DNA of 64,000 bases from Streptomyces sp. HUAS MG91 (GTDB taxonomy: Bacteria; Actinomycetota; Actinomycetes; Streptomycetales; Streptomycetaceae). Positions 17,383 to 26,279 of the stretch are shown in pieces. Where the stretch lies: assembly GCF_040529335.1 (NCBI RefSeq), contig NZ_CP159534.1, positions 3,224,001 to 3,288,000 on the forward strand, written 5' to 3'. The notes under the pieces are model-generated. The model was given only the letters and a program-made list of their open reading frames with translations. It made no database searches and was not told where the DNA came from. Positions within the stretch are counted from its first letter, which is position 1. Each line of letters starts with the position of its first letter. The position numbers and the translations under genes were made by a program.

Positions 17383-17409
17383 CACTTTGGCAACAGCGTT
17401 GTTTAAGTG
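17383..17409. promoter_or_regulatory. Palindromic operator between ROK gene and oxidoreductase
   Basis: Nested dyad CACTT...CAAC-AGC-GTTG...AAGTG centred at about 17396. The outer arms CACTT/AAGTG and the inner arms CAAC/GTTG are perfect. It reaches within seven bases of ATG 17416, so it must overlap the promoter or transcription start of the oxidoreductase gene. A ROK repressor bound here would block that transcript. Confidence 0.65.
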
Positions 17410-17415
17410 GGGAGC

Positions 17416-18498
17416 ATGACTGGTACGAGTGCTTCCCTTCGCGTGGGCCTGATCGGCTACGGCCTCGCGGGCTCCGTCTTCCACGCCCCGCTGATCGCCG
17501 CGACCGAGGGCCTGACCCTCGACACGGTCGTCACCTCGAACCCGGAGCGGCAGGCCCAGGCCCGCGCCGAGCACGGTGACGGGCTGCGGTTCGCGGCCTC
17601 CCCCGACGAGCTGTGGGAGCGGGCCGGCGAGCTCGACCTGATCGTCATCGCGTCCCCGAACAAGACGCACGTACCGCTCGCGAAGGCCGCGCTGAAGGCG
17701 GGCCTGCCGGTCGTCGTCGACAAGCCGGTGGCCGGGACGGCCGCCGAGGCCCGCGAGCTGGCGGCGCTCGCCGACGAGCGCGGCCTGCTCCTGTCGGTCT
17801 TCCAGAACCGCCGCTGGGACAACGACTTCCTGACCCTCCAGGCCCTCCTGAAGGACGGCGAGCTGGGCGACGTGTGGCGCTTCGAGTCGCGCTTCGAGCG
17901 CTGGCGCCCGCAGCCCAAGGGCGGCTGGCGCGAGTCCGGGAACCCGGAGGAGATCGGCGGCCTGCTCTACGACCTCGGCAGCCATGTCGTCGACCAGGCC
18001 CTGGTGCTGTTCGGCCCGGCCGTCTCGGTCTACGCCGAGTCCGACGTGCGCCGCCCGGGCGCGGAGGCGGACGACGACACGTTCATCGCGATCACGCACG
18101 CGAACGGCGTCCGCTCCCACCTCTACGTCTCGGCGACCACCGCCCAGCTCGGCCCGCGCTTCCGCGTCCTCGGCTCGCAGGCGGGTTACGTGAAGTACGG
18201 CCTCGACCCGCAGGAGGCGGCCCTGCGCGACGGCAGGCGCCCGGTGGCCGGTGAGCCGTGGGGTGTGGAGTGCGAGTCGATGTGGGGCCGGGTCGGTTCC
18301 GGCGAGTCCCCGCTGACCGGCGGCGGCCGTCCGCAGCCGACGGCCGACGGCGACTACCCCGCGTACTACGCCGCCGTCGCCGCGGCCCTGCGCGACGGCG
18401 CCCCGAACCCGGTGCCCGCCACCCAGGCGGCGGACGCCCTCGACGTCCTGGAGGCGGCCCGCCGCTCCGCCGACCAGAAGGTGACGGTGACCCTGTGA
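17416..18498 (+). CDS. Gfo/Idh/MocA-family oxidoreductase
   Basis: NAD(P)-dependent dehydrogenase of the glucose-fructose oxidoreductase/inositol dehydrogenase family. The N-terminal Rossmann fold (LRVGLIGYGLAGS, then LDLIVIASPNKTH) and the signature VVVDKPVAGT with its conserved Lys are present. The C-terminal substrate domain carries GGLLYDLGSHVVDQAL, with the catalytic-region Asp and His. ATG 17416 is the second candidate; GTG 17407 is only three codons longer, and the ribosome site GGGGAG is very close, so translation may be leaderless or nearly so. It overlaps the UPF0303 gene by four bases. A substrate in sugar or inositol catabolism is likely, consistent with the divergent ROK regulator. 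Confidence 0.88.
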   Translation: MTGTSASLRVGLIGYGLAGSVFHAPLIAATEGLTLDTVVTSNPERQAQARAEHGDGLRFAASPDELWERAGELDLIVIASPNKTHVPLAKAALKAGLPVVVDKPVAGTAAEARELAALADERGLLLSVFQNRRWDNDFLTLQALLKDGELGDVWRFESRFERWRPQPKGGWRESGNPEEIGGLLYDLGSHVVDQALVLFGPAVSVYAESDVRRPGAEADDDTFIAITHANGVRSHLYVSATTAQLGPRFRVLGSQAGYVKYGLDPQEAALRDGRRPVAGEPWGVECESMWGRVGSGESPLTGGGRPQPTADGDYPAYYAAVAAALRDGAPNPVPATQAADALDVLEAARRSADQKVTVTL

Positions 18499-18974
18499 GC
18501 ACCCCTTCCGCAGCCCCTGACATCGCGGCCCTGGAGGAGCAGGAGGCCCGCCTGGTCCTCGACTCCTTCGGCTACGACGACGCGTGGGCGCTCGGCACGC
18601 TGCTGGTGGAGCTGGCGCGCGAACGCCGGGCGCCGGTCGCGATCGACATCACGCGCGGCGGCCAGCAGCTCTTCCACGCGGCGCTGCCCGGCTCGACGCC
18701 GGACAACGACGCGTGGATCGCCCGCAAGCGCCGGGTGGTGGAGCGCTACCAGGTCTCGTCGCTGCTGGTCGGCACCCGCTTCCGGGCCAAGGGCACGACG
18801 TTCGAGGACTCGTCCCGCCTGGACCCGGACACGTACGCGGCCCACGGCGGAGCGTTCCCGGTCACCGTACGGGGCACGGGAGTCGTCGGCACCGTCGTCG
18901 TCTCGGGCCTCCCCCAGGTCGAGGACCACGCCCTCGTGGTGGAGGCCCTGAGCCGCTTCATCGACGCGAGCTGA
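18495..18974 (+). CDS. UPF0303 / heme-degrading-like domain protein
   Basis: 159-residue cytoplasmic protein of the UPF0303 family, often labelled heme-degrading domain protein by analogy with GlcG/HbpS. Features include an [17 protein letters not shown] core, the [16 protein letters not shown] segment and [25 protein letters not shown], typical of the family. The GTG start is in a GTGA overlap with the oxidoreductase gene, so the two are co-translated and may act in the same pathway. Its stop overlaps the convergent choice-of-anchor gene by 17 bases. Biochemical function is not established from sequence. Confidence 0.82.
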   Translation: MSTPSAAPDIAALEEQEARLVLDSFGYDDAWALGTLLVELARERRAPVAIDITRGGQQLFHAALPGSTPDNDAWIARKRRVVERYQVSSLLVGTRFRAKGTTFEDSSRLDPDTYAAHGGAFPVTVRGTGVVGTVVVSGLPQVEDHALVVEALSRFIDAS

Positions 18975-20376
18975 CCCCGCGCCGCCTGCGCGCCGTCCCG
19001 GCGATCGCCGCGCCCGCCGTCAGGGTGGCCGCGGCGATCCCGCCGAGCACCAGCACGCCCCCGGGCGCCCCGGTGTCCGCGAGCTCCCCGCCGCCGGTCC
19101 CGCCCTGCCCGCCACCGGTCCCGCCGCCCGACGTGCTGTCGGTGGGGCTGGGCGTGGGTGTGGGCGTCGGAGTCGGGGTCGGCGTAGGAGTCGGTGTCGG
19201 CGTCGGAGTCGGCGTAGGGGTCGGTGTTGGGGTCGGTGTCGGCGTAGGGGTCGGTGTTGGGGTCGGAGTCGGTGTCGGCGTAGGAGTCGGCGTCGGCGTC
19301 GGCGTAGGAGTCGGCGTCGGCGTCGGCGTCGGGCTGGTGTCGTCGCAGGTCGGCAGGTCGCCCACGAACGGGTAGGCGTGGAACTCCTGGCCCCCGCCGC
19401 CGCTGGCCGACGACGTGTGGGTGAGCGAACCGGTCGTGTAGAAGCGGCCGTTGAACCCGGACATGGTCACCGTCGTCGTACTGGCCGGATTGCCCACCAG
19501 GGTGCTGCCGGAGAACTGGGTGGTGCCGGCGAGGGTCACGTCCGTGGCGTCGGGGAAGTTCCACAGCAGCCGGTCCCGGAGGTCGGCGGGGAGCATCGCC
19601 TCGTACGTGTTGATCGCGCGCGCGTCCCCGTAGACGTTGACGAGGACGGTGGCGCCGGACGGGATCCCGGCGAACGAGAAGCCCTGCTGGCCCCCGCCGC
19701 TGCCGGCGAGGTCGAAGTCGACGTCGAAGATCTGGATCGCCGAGCTGCCGTCGCCGGTGAAGACGGTGCTGCCGCCGGTGTTCACGGCCGTGCCGGTCGC
19801 GGTGCGGCGGGCGCCGTTCACGTACGCGTAGCAGTGGCTGGCGTCCTGCAACTGCTTGCGCAGGGCCGTGTAGGGCGCCGTGGCGTCGGCGTCCTGGATG
19901 CGGTCGGTCTCCACGGTGCCGGTGAGCGTGCCGCCGTACCGTACGTCGCCGTGGGCGCTGGCGTCCTCCACGTCGAGCCGCTCGCCGGAGTCGATGGTGA
20001 CGTTCCCGCCGACGGTGAGGAAGTCGCTGCCGTCGGGGGGCGGGACGCGCGAGCCGACGCCCGCGATGCCGACGTTGTAGAGCTGCGAGACCCCGGCGTC
20101 CTTGTCCTGGTCGAAGTCGCCGAGCACCACGACCTTGCCCTCCGCCTCGGCGGCGGAGCGTCGGACGAGCATGTCCCCGCCGACGAAGACGTTGATGTTG
20201 CTGTCCCGCCCGGCCGGGGCACCGTTGTTCGGGTCCGGGTACACATCGGGGCACTGACTCCCCAGGCAGGGACCGAGGCCGCCGGGCAGCGGATCCGCGA
20301 CGGCGACCCCGGCCGCGCCCCCGACCAGCAGGGCCGCCAGGGCGGCGACGGACATACGCGCGCTGATTTTTCCCAT
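18958..20376 (-). CDS. Choice-of-anchor A adhesin with (TP)n stalk and LADTG sorting signal
   Basis: Large exported surface protein. A signal peptide (MGKISARM, hydrophobic stretch, cleavage near AVADP) is followed by a choice-of-anchor A domain (about residues 35-330; [62 protein letters not shown]). About thirty Thr-Pro dipeptides then form an extended wall-spanning stalk, followed by a Gly-rich linker and a C-terminal sorting signal LADTG, hydrophobic helix and RRRRG tail. LAxTG predicts attachment by a class E sortase. ATG 20376 encodes the best signal peptide, although it lacks a strong ribosome site. The gene converges on UPF0303 with a 17-base overlap. Length is likely to vary between strains through the stalk. 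Confidence 0.87.
   Translation of the reverse strand: MGKISARMSVAALAALLVGGAAGVAVADPLPGGLGPCLGSQCPDVYPDPNNGAPAGRDSNINVFVGGDMLVRRSAAEAEGKVVVLGDFDQDKDAGVSQLYNVGIAGVGSRVPPPDGSDFLTVGGNVTIDSGERLDVEDASAHGDVRYGGTLTGTVETDRIQDADATAPYTALRKQLQDASHCYAYVNGARRTATGTAVNTGGSTVFTGDGSSAIQIFDVDFDLAGSGGGQQGFSFAGIPSGATVLVNVYGDARAINTYEAMLPADLRDRLLWNFPDATDVTLAGTTQFSGSTLVGNPASTTTVTMSGFNGRFYTTGSLTHTSSASGGGGQEFHAYPFVGDLPTCDDTSPTPTPTPTPTPTPTPTPTPTPTPTPTPTPTPTPTPTPTPTPTPTPTPTPTPTPTPTPTPTPSPTDSTSGGGTGGGQGGTGGGELADTGAPGGVLVLGGIAAATLTAGAAIAGTARRRRGVSSRR
19150..19335. repeat. Hexanucleotide tandem repeat encoding (Thr-Pro)n
   Basis: About thirty imperfect units of GTCGGN/GTGTNGG-like hexamers on the plus strand. On the coding strand they read as alternating Thr and Pro codons. 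The repeat is in frame, so expansion or contraction would change stalk length without breaking the protein. Confidence 0.9.
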
Positions 20377-20465
20377 AGGCGCACTATGTGAAGATCCCGG
20401 CCGCACCCGAGGCAGACACGCCCTCGGGGCCCCCGTTCGGGGGCTCCGAGGGGGCCGCACGCGGT

Positions 20466-20497
20466 GCGCCCCTCAGGGGCGCGGGGAACTGCGCGAC
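20466..20497. repeat. Streptomyces intergenic repeat, copy 2
   Basis: Hairpin GCGCCCC-TCA-GGGGCGC (20466-20482) followed by GGGGAACTGCGCGAC, ending at the stop of the FAH-family gene. Here its position just downstream of a minus-strand gene makes a terminator role plausible. Confidence 0.75.
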
Positions 20498-21354
20498 TAG
20501 GCCGGCTTGAGCTCCTGCCGCTGCCTCCCCAGCCCCCCGATCTCCAGCTCCACCACATCCCCGGCCCGCAGATACGGCTTCGGCTCGGGCTGCCCCATGG
20601 CGACCCCCGCCGGCGTCCCGGTGTTGATGACGTCACCCGGGTACAGGGTCATGAACTGGCTCACGTAGCGCACGACCTCCGCCACGGAGAAGATCTGGTC
20701 GGCGGTGCTGCCGTCCTGCTTCAGCTCGCCGTTGACCCACAGCTTCAGGCCGAGCGCCTGCGGGTCGGGCACCTCGTCGGGCGTCACCAGCCACGGCCCG
20801 AGCGGGTTGAACGTCTCGCAGTTCTTGCCCTTGTCCCAGGTGCCGCCGCGCTCGATCTGGAACTCGCGCTCGGACACGTCGTGCGCGACCGCGTACCCGC
20901 CGACGCAGGCGAGCGCGGCCTCGTGGGACTCGACATAGCGGGCCGTACGTCCGATGACCACGGCCAGCTCCACCTCCCAGTCGGTCTTGGTGGAGCGGCG
21001 CGGAACGAGCACGGTGTCGTGCGGCCCGACCACCGTGTCCGCCGCCTTGAAGAAGACGACGGGCTCGGCGGGCGGCTCGGCGCCGGTCTCGGCGGCGTGG
21101 TCGTGGTAGTTCAGGCCGATGCACACGACCTTGCCGATCCGGCCCACCGGCGGGCCGACGCGCAGGCCCGCGGAGTCAAGGGCGGGCAGCTCCCCGGAGG
21201 CAGCCGCGGCCCGTACCCGGTCCAGCGCGGCGTCGTCCGCGAGCAGCGCCCCGTCGACGTCGGGGACGAGTCCCGACAGGTCACGGAGGGTTCCCGCGGC
21301 GTCGAGGAGCGCGGGGCGCTCGGCTCCGGCGGGTCCGACTCGCAGCAGCTTCAT
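20497..21354 (-). CDS. Fumarylacetoacetate hydrolase family protein
   Basis: Soluble metal-dependent hydrolase or decarboxylase with the FAH fold. A variable N-terminal segment (about residues 1-70) precedes the catalytic domain: KVVCIGLNYHDHAAE, KTDWEVELAVVIG with the metal-binding acidic residues, YAVAHDVSEREFQ, and GDVINTGTPAGV near the end. Family members act on acylpyruvates, 2-oxo-hept-3-ene-1,7-dioate, ureidoglycolate or 2,4-diketo-3-deoxy acids; the substrate here is not visible. ATG 21354 has a GAGGGAG ribosome site seven bases upstream. It stands alone between a repeat-associated hairpin and yidC. Confidence 0.87.
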   Translation of the reverse strand: MKLLRVGPAGAERPALLDAAGTLRDLSGLVPDVDGALLADDAALDRVRAAAASGELPALDSAGLRVGPPVGRIGKVVCIGLNYHDHAAETGAEPPAEPVVFFKAADTVVGPHDTVLVPRRSTKTDWEVELAVVIGRTARYVESHEAALACVGGYAVAHDVSEREFQIERGGTWDKGKNCETFNPLGPWLVTPDEVPDPQALGLKLWVNGELKQDGSTADQIFSVAEVVRYVSQFMTLYPGDVINTGTPAGVAMGQPEPKPYLRAGDVVELEIGGLGRQRQELKPA

Positions 21355-21499
21355 GGTGTAACTCCCTCTGATCTAGGAGGAGCCTCCATGGCAAGGTGCG
21401 GCCTCAGCCATCGGAGGTCTGGTCGATCCTCCAAGTTCGGCGTCCAGTCCGCAATACCCCGTTCACGGACTGGACCCGCGCCCTGGCCCGGCCGCTGCC

Positions 21500-22264
21500 T
21501 CAGACGGGAAGCGCCGCCGCGCCCGCGTACGGCATGTCGCGGTAGAGGGCGGCACGCTCGATGGCGCTCCACGTCGTCGAGGTGACGATGTACAGCGCGG
21601 CGGCGAGCGGCACGTAGGCCACCGAGAACAGGGTCATGAAGGACATCAGCGGCATGAACTTGGCCATCGCGCCCATGCCCGGCACCTGCGGCTGGTCCGA
21701 GGCGGGCGTCGCGGCCGCGGACAGGGCCATCTGTCGCTTGGTCCGCCGGTAATTGAAGGTCGCCACGGCCGCGACGAGCACGAACAGCGCCACGTACACC
21801 AGACCCTGCGCCCCGAACAGCCCGCCGTGCGCGAGCGCGTCCGTGAACCGCCCGCCGAGCGGGGCCGCGCCGAGGGTGTGCCCGAGCAGGGAGTTGGGGT
21901 CGCCGCCGATGCTGGCGCTGGAGAACAGGTGGTAGAGCAGGAAGAACGCCGGCATCTGGCACAGCATCGGCAGGCAGCCGGAGAGCGGGGAGACCTTCTC
22001 CTCGCGGTGCAGCTCCATGATCGCCTTCTGCAGCGCCTCGGGGTTCTTCTTGTGCTTGGCCCTGAGTTCCGCGATGCGCGGCTGCAGCTTCAGCCGGTCG
22101 CGCTGGCCCCGGGCGCCGGCCCGCGACAGGGGATGGACGAGGAGGCGTACGAACGCGGTGAACAGAACGATCGCGGCAGCGGTCGCCGAGGCGTGGAACA
22201 GCGGCTGGAGCAGGGTGGCCAGGTGCTCGACCAGGCTTGCGAAGACGGACATGAACGACGACAT
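21500..22264 (-). CDS. yidC: YidC/Oxa1-family membrane protein insertase
   Basis: Membrane insertase paralogue of 254 residues. It has the conserved transmembrane bundle (helices near residues 25-45, 85-105, 135-155, 195-225) and the cytoplasmic loop between helices (RLKLQPRIAELRAKHKKNPE). CLPMLCQMPAFFLLYHLF corresponds to the conserved helix. It has no long N-terminal periplasmic domain, as in Gram-positive YidC. It is probably a second copy beside the housekeeping insertase near oriC, since no rpmH/rnpA neighbours are present. ATG 22264 is preceded by GGAGGG. It lies 88 bases downstream of a small membrane-protein gene on the same strand. Confidence 0.88.
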   Translation of the reverse strand: MSSFMSVFASLVEHLATLLQPLFHASATAAAIVLFTAFVRLLVHPLSRAGARGQRDRLKLQPRIAELRAKHKKNPEALQKAIMELHREEKVSPLSGCLPMLCQMPAFFLLYHLFSSASIGGDPNSLLGHTLGAAPLGGRFTDALAHGGLFGAQGLVYVALFVLVAAVATFNYRRTKRQMALSAAATPASDQPQVPGMGAMAKFMPLMSFMTLFSVAYVPLAAALYIVTSTTWSAIERAALYRDMPYAGAAALPV

Positions 22265-22352
22265 GGGTGAGCCCTCCGGGGGTCTCGTCGTGCCGGAAAC
22301 AGAACGGGTTTCGGCGTGACGGACCACGGGCCCGGCAGGAGGAACTGCTAGG

Positions 22353-22670
22353 TCAGCGGCCCGTCGGGACGAGACGTCCGGGTGCTCGGGGACGGGTGCG
22401 CCCCCGTGCGTCGGGATCGCGCTGCGGCAGGAAGGCGGTGCGCTGCTCGCGGTCGCGCATGGCCGTGCGCACGCTGGTGGGCGGCACGACGGGCGCGGAG
22501 CGCGCGGTGAGCAGGGAGCAGACGGCGAGCGCGGAGCCCGCGGCGGCGGTCGCGGCGAGCGCGACGGCCCCGGCGAGGCTGCCGGCGTCGACGAGGACGG
22601 ACTGGACGAGGAGGAAGAGCAGCAGCGCGGCCGGGCGCAGGGTCGTGGACCAGGTGCTCGTACGGAACAT
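22353..22670 (-). CDS. Small membrane protein, DUF6412-like
   Basis: 105-residue protein with two hydrophobic segments (about residues 12-28 and 33-55) and a basic, Arg/Pro-rich cytoplasmic tail. I recall proteins of this shape annotated as DUF6412 next to YidC paralogues in Streptomyces, but I cannot confirm the match. It is the first gene of a likely two-gene operon with yidC, which hints at a role linked to membrane insertion. Confidence 0.65.
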   Translation of the reverse strand: MFRTSTWSTTLRPAALLLFLLVQSVLVDAGSLAGAVALAATAAAGSALAVCSLLTARSAPVVPPTSVRTAMRDREQRTAFLPQRDPDARGRTRPRAPGRLVPTGR

Positions 22671-22766
22671 GCGGCGTCCTCCTCTCGTGGGTCGCGTCGG
22701 TCGTGACGTGTCCTGCCAGTTATACAGCCTCGCCCGCGACCGGCTGAAGGAGGCGCCGGGGCGGGC

Positions 22767-23591
22767 TCAGGGGGTCTGCCACTTCTGCGCCGGGTTCCCC
22801 GAGCACCAGGCGATCTGGAGCGGTGTGCCGTCCGCGGTGGCGGCGTTGGCGACGTCCAGGCACTTGTCGGCCGCGACATTGACGACGTCCGCGTTGGGCG
22901 AGATGCGCCACTGCCGCACGTTCGAGGTGTCGCAGCGCACCATCACGAGCCGGGACCCGTCCTTGGTCGAGTTGCCCGCCGTCGACAGGCACGCGCCCTG
23001 GTTGCGCAGGGTGCCGTCGGAGGCGAAGAACCAGACCTGGTCGGCGCCGCCGTCGCAGGAGCGCAGTTGCAGGCCGCCCGACATCCGCTGGACGCACTTG
23101 CCGGCGAGGCCCTTGACCGGTCCCCTGGGGCCGGTGAGCTTCGTCTGCGCGGGTGCCTTCTTGGTGGTGTCCGACGAGGAGCTGTCGCTCTTCGACCCGG
23201 CCGTGGCCTTCGATCCGGAGTCCTTGGAACCGGCGGTCGCCCCGCTCCCGCCCGCGGGGGCGCCGGCGTGGACGGTGACGGTGGGCACCGGCTTCTTCTT
23301 GTGCTCCTCCGCCCCCTTCGACTCGGCGCTCGCGCTGCTGGAGCCGTCGGGCGACGGCGCCGTGGTGGGGCTCTGCGACGCGGAGGCCGACGGCGAGGGC
23401 GGCGCCGGCACCGACCGCGAGGTGTCCGGCCCCGAGGAGAGCCCGTCGGCGAGGGCGGCGCCGCCGAGGACCGCGGCGGTGGCGGCGGCGACCGACCCGA
23501 CCGTCACGAAGACGCGGCGGCCGGGCAGCAGCCCGATCCGCACGCGGGACGGCTTGTCGGTGTACGTCTGGGAGAAACGGGTCGGTGGCAC
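22767..23591 (-). CDS. Membrane-anchored ricin-type beta-trefoil lectin
   Basis: 274-residue protein. A short basic cytoplasmic N terminus and one transmembrane helix (about residues 26-49) are followed by a low-complexity Ser/Pro/Lys linker (about 50-145) and a C-terminal ricin B-type beta-trefoil (about 150-274) with repeated QxW-type elements (QVWFF, RQWRI, QKWQT) and paired cysteines. It probably binds carbohydrate on the outer face of the membrane or wall. GTG 23591 has GGAGGT just upstream. It follows the beta-helix/AAA+ gene by 54 bases on the same strand, so it may be the last gene of the T7SS substrate operon. Confidence 0.75.
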   Translation of the reverse strand: MPPTRFSQTYTDKPSRVRIGLLPGRRVFVTVGSVAAATAAVLGGAALADGLSSGPDTSRSVPAPPSPSASASQSPTTAPSPDGSSSASAESKGAEEHKKKPVPTVTVHAGAPAGGSGATAGSKDSGSKATAGSKSDSSSSDTTKKAPAQTKLTGPRGPVKGLAGKCVQRMSGGLQLRSCDGGADQVWFFASDGTLRNQGACLSTAGNSTKDGSRLVMVRCDTSNVRQWRISPNADVVNVAADKCLDVANAATADGTPLQIAWCSGNPAQKWQTP

Positions 23592-23645
23592 GGGACCTCC
23601 GGCGGTGGCTGCGGTCGGACGGGGGCGGGAGCGGGGGCGCGCGGC

Positions 23646-26279
23646 TCAGCGCAGCGCGTTGGGCACGGGCAGGTCCGCCTCCTCCAGAACCATCAGCTGG
23701 GCCGCGCCGGGGTCGACCAGCTCGGCCATGCGCAGCGCCTGCCGTTCGGTCATCTGCTGGAACAGCTGGCGCGCGGTGCGGCCGTTGCCGAACGCGGCGT
23801 CGCGCGGGATGGACTCGATGTGCGTCGACAGCGCCTCGCGGGCCCCCACGCTCAGCTCGTAGCGGTGGCGCTGCGCTTGGTGCTCCACGATGGAGACGAC
23901 CTCCTGGGAGGTGTAGTCGGCGAACAGCAGGGTGCGGGTGAACCGGGAGGCGAGGCCCGGGTTGGAGGAGATGAAGCGGTTCATGTCGGCGGGGTAGCCG
24001 GCGGCGATGACGACGACCTCGTCGCGGTGGTCCTCCATCAGCTTCACCAGCGTCGCGATGGCCTCGTGACCGAAGTCGTTGCCCACGGCGGCCGGTACGA
24101 GCGCGTACGCCTCGTCGATGAAGAGCACCCCGCCCCGGGCCCGCTGGAACGCCTCGGTGGTCTTCGGGCCGGTGTGGCCGACGTACTCGCCGACCAGCGC
24201 GGAGCGGTCCACCTCCACCAGGTGGCCGCGGCCGAGCAGGCCGAGCGCCTTCAGCAGCCGGCCGTAGAGCCGCGCCACCGTCGTCTTGCCGGTGCCCGGG
24301 TTTCCGGCGAAGACCAGGTGGCGGCTGAGGGGCGGCGCGGGCAGTCCCGCCTCCTGCCGCAGCCGGACGGTCTGCATCAGCTTCACCATGCCGCTGACGT
24401 CGCGCTTCACGCCGTCGAGCCCGACGAGTTCGTCCAGCTCGCCCAGCAGGTCCTCCAGCGTCTCGGGCTCGGGCTCCGGCTCGCCCTCCAGGGTCGGGCC
24501 GGCCTCACCCGTGGGCGCGGGCGCACCGGCGACGGACCCGGTCGGGGTGCCCGTGGCGGTCCCGGCGGGCGGCGTGCCGGCCGGGCCGGTCGTGCCGGTG
24601 AGGTTCGTGGGGAGCACCGGGCTGGTGACGTCCACGGCGACGCACTCCTCGAAGACGGGCGCCGCGCCCTCGCCGAGCCCCACGTCCCGGGCGCAGTCCA
24701 GGACCCGGCAGCGGCGCAGCGTCGGCGCGGCGCCCGCGCCGGCGTGCACGGCCGGGAAGCCGCTGCCGGACAGGTCGCAGTCGGTGAGGGTGCCGCCGGA
24801 ACCCGCGCCGAACAGCACGCCGTTCTTGCCCGCGCCGGTCACCCGCACGCCGCGGATCTCGGGCCGGGCGCCGTCGCGGACGACGATGCCGCTGCCCGCC
24901 GCGTCGGCCACGGAGCCGCCGTCCATGGTCAGCCGCGCTCCGCCGTCGACGGTGATCCCGGCGCCGCCGGCCGCCACCACGTCGACGTGCGCCAGTTCCA
25001 CGACGGCGCCCGTCGCCACCACGAGGCCGTCGCCGCGCTGCCCGGCCAGCCGGGTGCGGCTCACCTCGCACGGTTCGGCGGAGGTGAGCCGCAGCCCCGC
25101 CTCGCCGCCGGTCACCGTCGAGTCGCGCAGCGCCAGGCCGGCCTCGCCCGACGTGTGGATGCCGTCCGTCCCCGCGCCGACGAGCGCGCAGGTGTCGATC
25201 TCGGCCCGCGCCGACTGGGTGACCGTCAGCAGATGGGCCCGGCCGCCGCTCAGGCGGCTGCCGGTCAGCCGGGCCCGGGCCCCGCCGCCGAGCCGTACCG
25301 CGCCCGCGGCGCAGTCGGTGACGGTGACACCGGTCAGTTCCACGGTGGACCGCTCGCCGCCGGTGACGCCCGCTCCGCCCGCGTCCGTGAGCCGGCAGGA
25401 GTCCGCGCGCAGGCGCGCCTCGCCGGACGCGACGAGCGCGTCCTCGCCCGCGTCGGCCACCCGGCAGTCCCGCAGTTCCACGACCGCGCCGTGTTCGGCG
25501 TGCACGCCCGCGCGGGCCGGTGCCAGCACCCGGCAGTCCTCGAGCAGGGCGAGCGAACCGTCCTGCGCCAGCAGGCCGTTGCGGCCCGCGCCCGTCAGGA
25601 GGCCGTCGCAGATCAGCAGCCGCGCCCCGCCGCGGGCCCGCACCGAGGAGCCGGAGTGGTCGCGCACCCGCAGCCGCTCCGCGGTGAGCGTCGCCGCGTC
25701 GGAGAGCACCACCCCGATCCCCTGCACCGACTCGACGACGGTGTCCTCCAGGTGGGCCCGCGCGTCGCCGCGCAGGTGCAGCGCCGCGTGGTGCGCGCCG
25801 TGCAGCCGGACGCGCCGCAGCCACAGCACCCCGCCGGAGGTCGGGTCGTCGAGCAGCGGGGCCATGTCGTCGGGCAGCGCCGGGAAGCCGCCCGGGGCGT
25901 GGGCGGGCGCGGGCGCGGTCGAGCCGAGCACCTCGACCCGGCCGTGCGCCACCTCGCAGTCCTCCAGCGCCAGCGCGGACGCCTCCGCCACCCGCAGCAG
26001 TACCTGCGTCGGGTCGGCGCCGCGCACCGTCAAGCCGCGCAGCACGCAGTCGGGCGCGGCGACCGTCACCGCGCCGCCGGCGGGCGGCCGCACCACCACC
26101 GAGCCGTGGCCGGACTCGGGGACGAGCGTGACCCGGCGCCGCAGGTGCAGCTCCTCGTCGTACTCGCCGGGCGCGATCGCCACCACGGCGCCGGACGGGG
26201 CGGCGGCGAGCGCGTCGCCGAGGGTGCGGTGGCTGCCCCGGCCGCGGGGGCCGACTCGGATCACCGGTTGCTGGTTCAT
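23646..26279 (-). CDS. Beta-helix repeat protein fused to an EccA-like AAA+ ATPase
   Basis: 877-residue cytoplasmic fusion. Residues about 1-555 are tandem right-handed parallel beta-helix coils (repeating motifs such as GGARL, VTGAGKNGVLF, CRVLD). A Pro/Gly/Thr linker (about 560-600) leads to a CbxX/CfxQ-type AAA+ domain (about 610-877) with Walker A GNPGTGKTTVARL, Walker B GGVLFIDEAYAL, sensor-like VVVIAAGYPADMNRF and Arg finger region NPGLASRF. The AAA+ part resembles EccA chaperone ATPases of T7SS; EccA normally has TPR repeats at its N terminus, here replaced by a beta-helix. ATG 26279 overlaps the stop of the giant gene by four bases, so it is translationally coupled to the presumed substrate. 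Confidence 0.85.
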   Translation of the reverse strand: MNQQPVIRVGPRGRGSHRTLGDALAAAPSGAVVAIAPGEYDEELHLRRRVTLVPESGHGSVVVRPPAGGAVTVAAPDCVLRGLTVRGADPTQVLLRVAEASALALEDCEVAHGRVEVLGSTAPAPAHAPGGFPALPDDMAPLLDDPTSGGVLWLRRVRLHGAHHAALHLRGDARAHLEDTVVESVQGIGVVLSDAATLTAERLRVRDHSGSSVRARGGARLLICDGLLTGAGRNGLLAQDGSLALLEDCRVLAPARAGVHAEHGAVVELRDCRVADAGEDALVASGEARLRADSCRLTDAGGAGVTGGERSTVELTGVTVTDCAAGAVRLGGGARARLTGSRLSGGRAHLLTVTQSARAEIDTCALVGAGTDGIHTSGEAGLALRDSTVTGGEAGLRLTSAEPCEVSRTRLAGQRGDGLVVATGAVVELAHVDVVAAGGAGITVDGGARLTMDGGSVADAAGSGIVVRDGARPEIRGVRVTGAGKNGVLFGAGSGGTLTDCDLSGSGFPAVHAGAGAAPTLRRCRVLDCARDVGLGEGAAPVFEECVAVDVTSPVLPTNLTGTTGPAGTPPAGTATGTPTGSVAGAPAPTGEAGPTLEGEPEPEPETLEDLLGELDELVGLDGVKRDVSGMVKLMQTVRLRQEAGLPAPPLSRHLVFAGNPGTGKTTVARLYGRLLKALGLLGRGHLVEVDRSALVGEYVGHTGPKTTEAFQRARGGVLFIDEAYALVPAAVGNDFGHEAIATLVKLMEDHRDEVVVIAAGYPADMNRFISSNPGLASRFTRTLLFADYTSQEVVSIVEHQAQRHRYELSVGAREALSTHIESIPRDAAFGNGRTARQLFQQMTERQALRMAELVDPGAAQLMVLEEADLPVPNALR

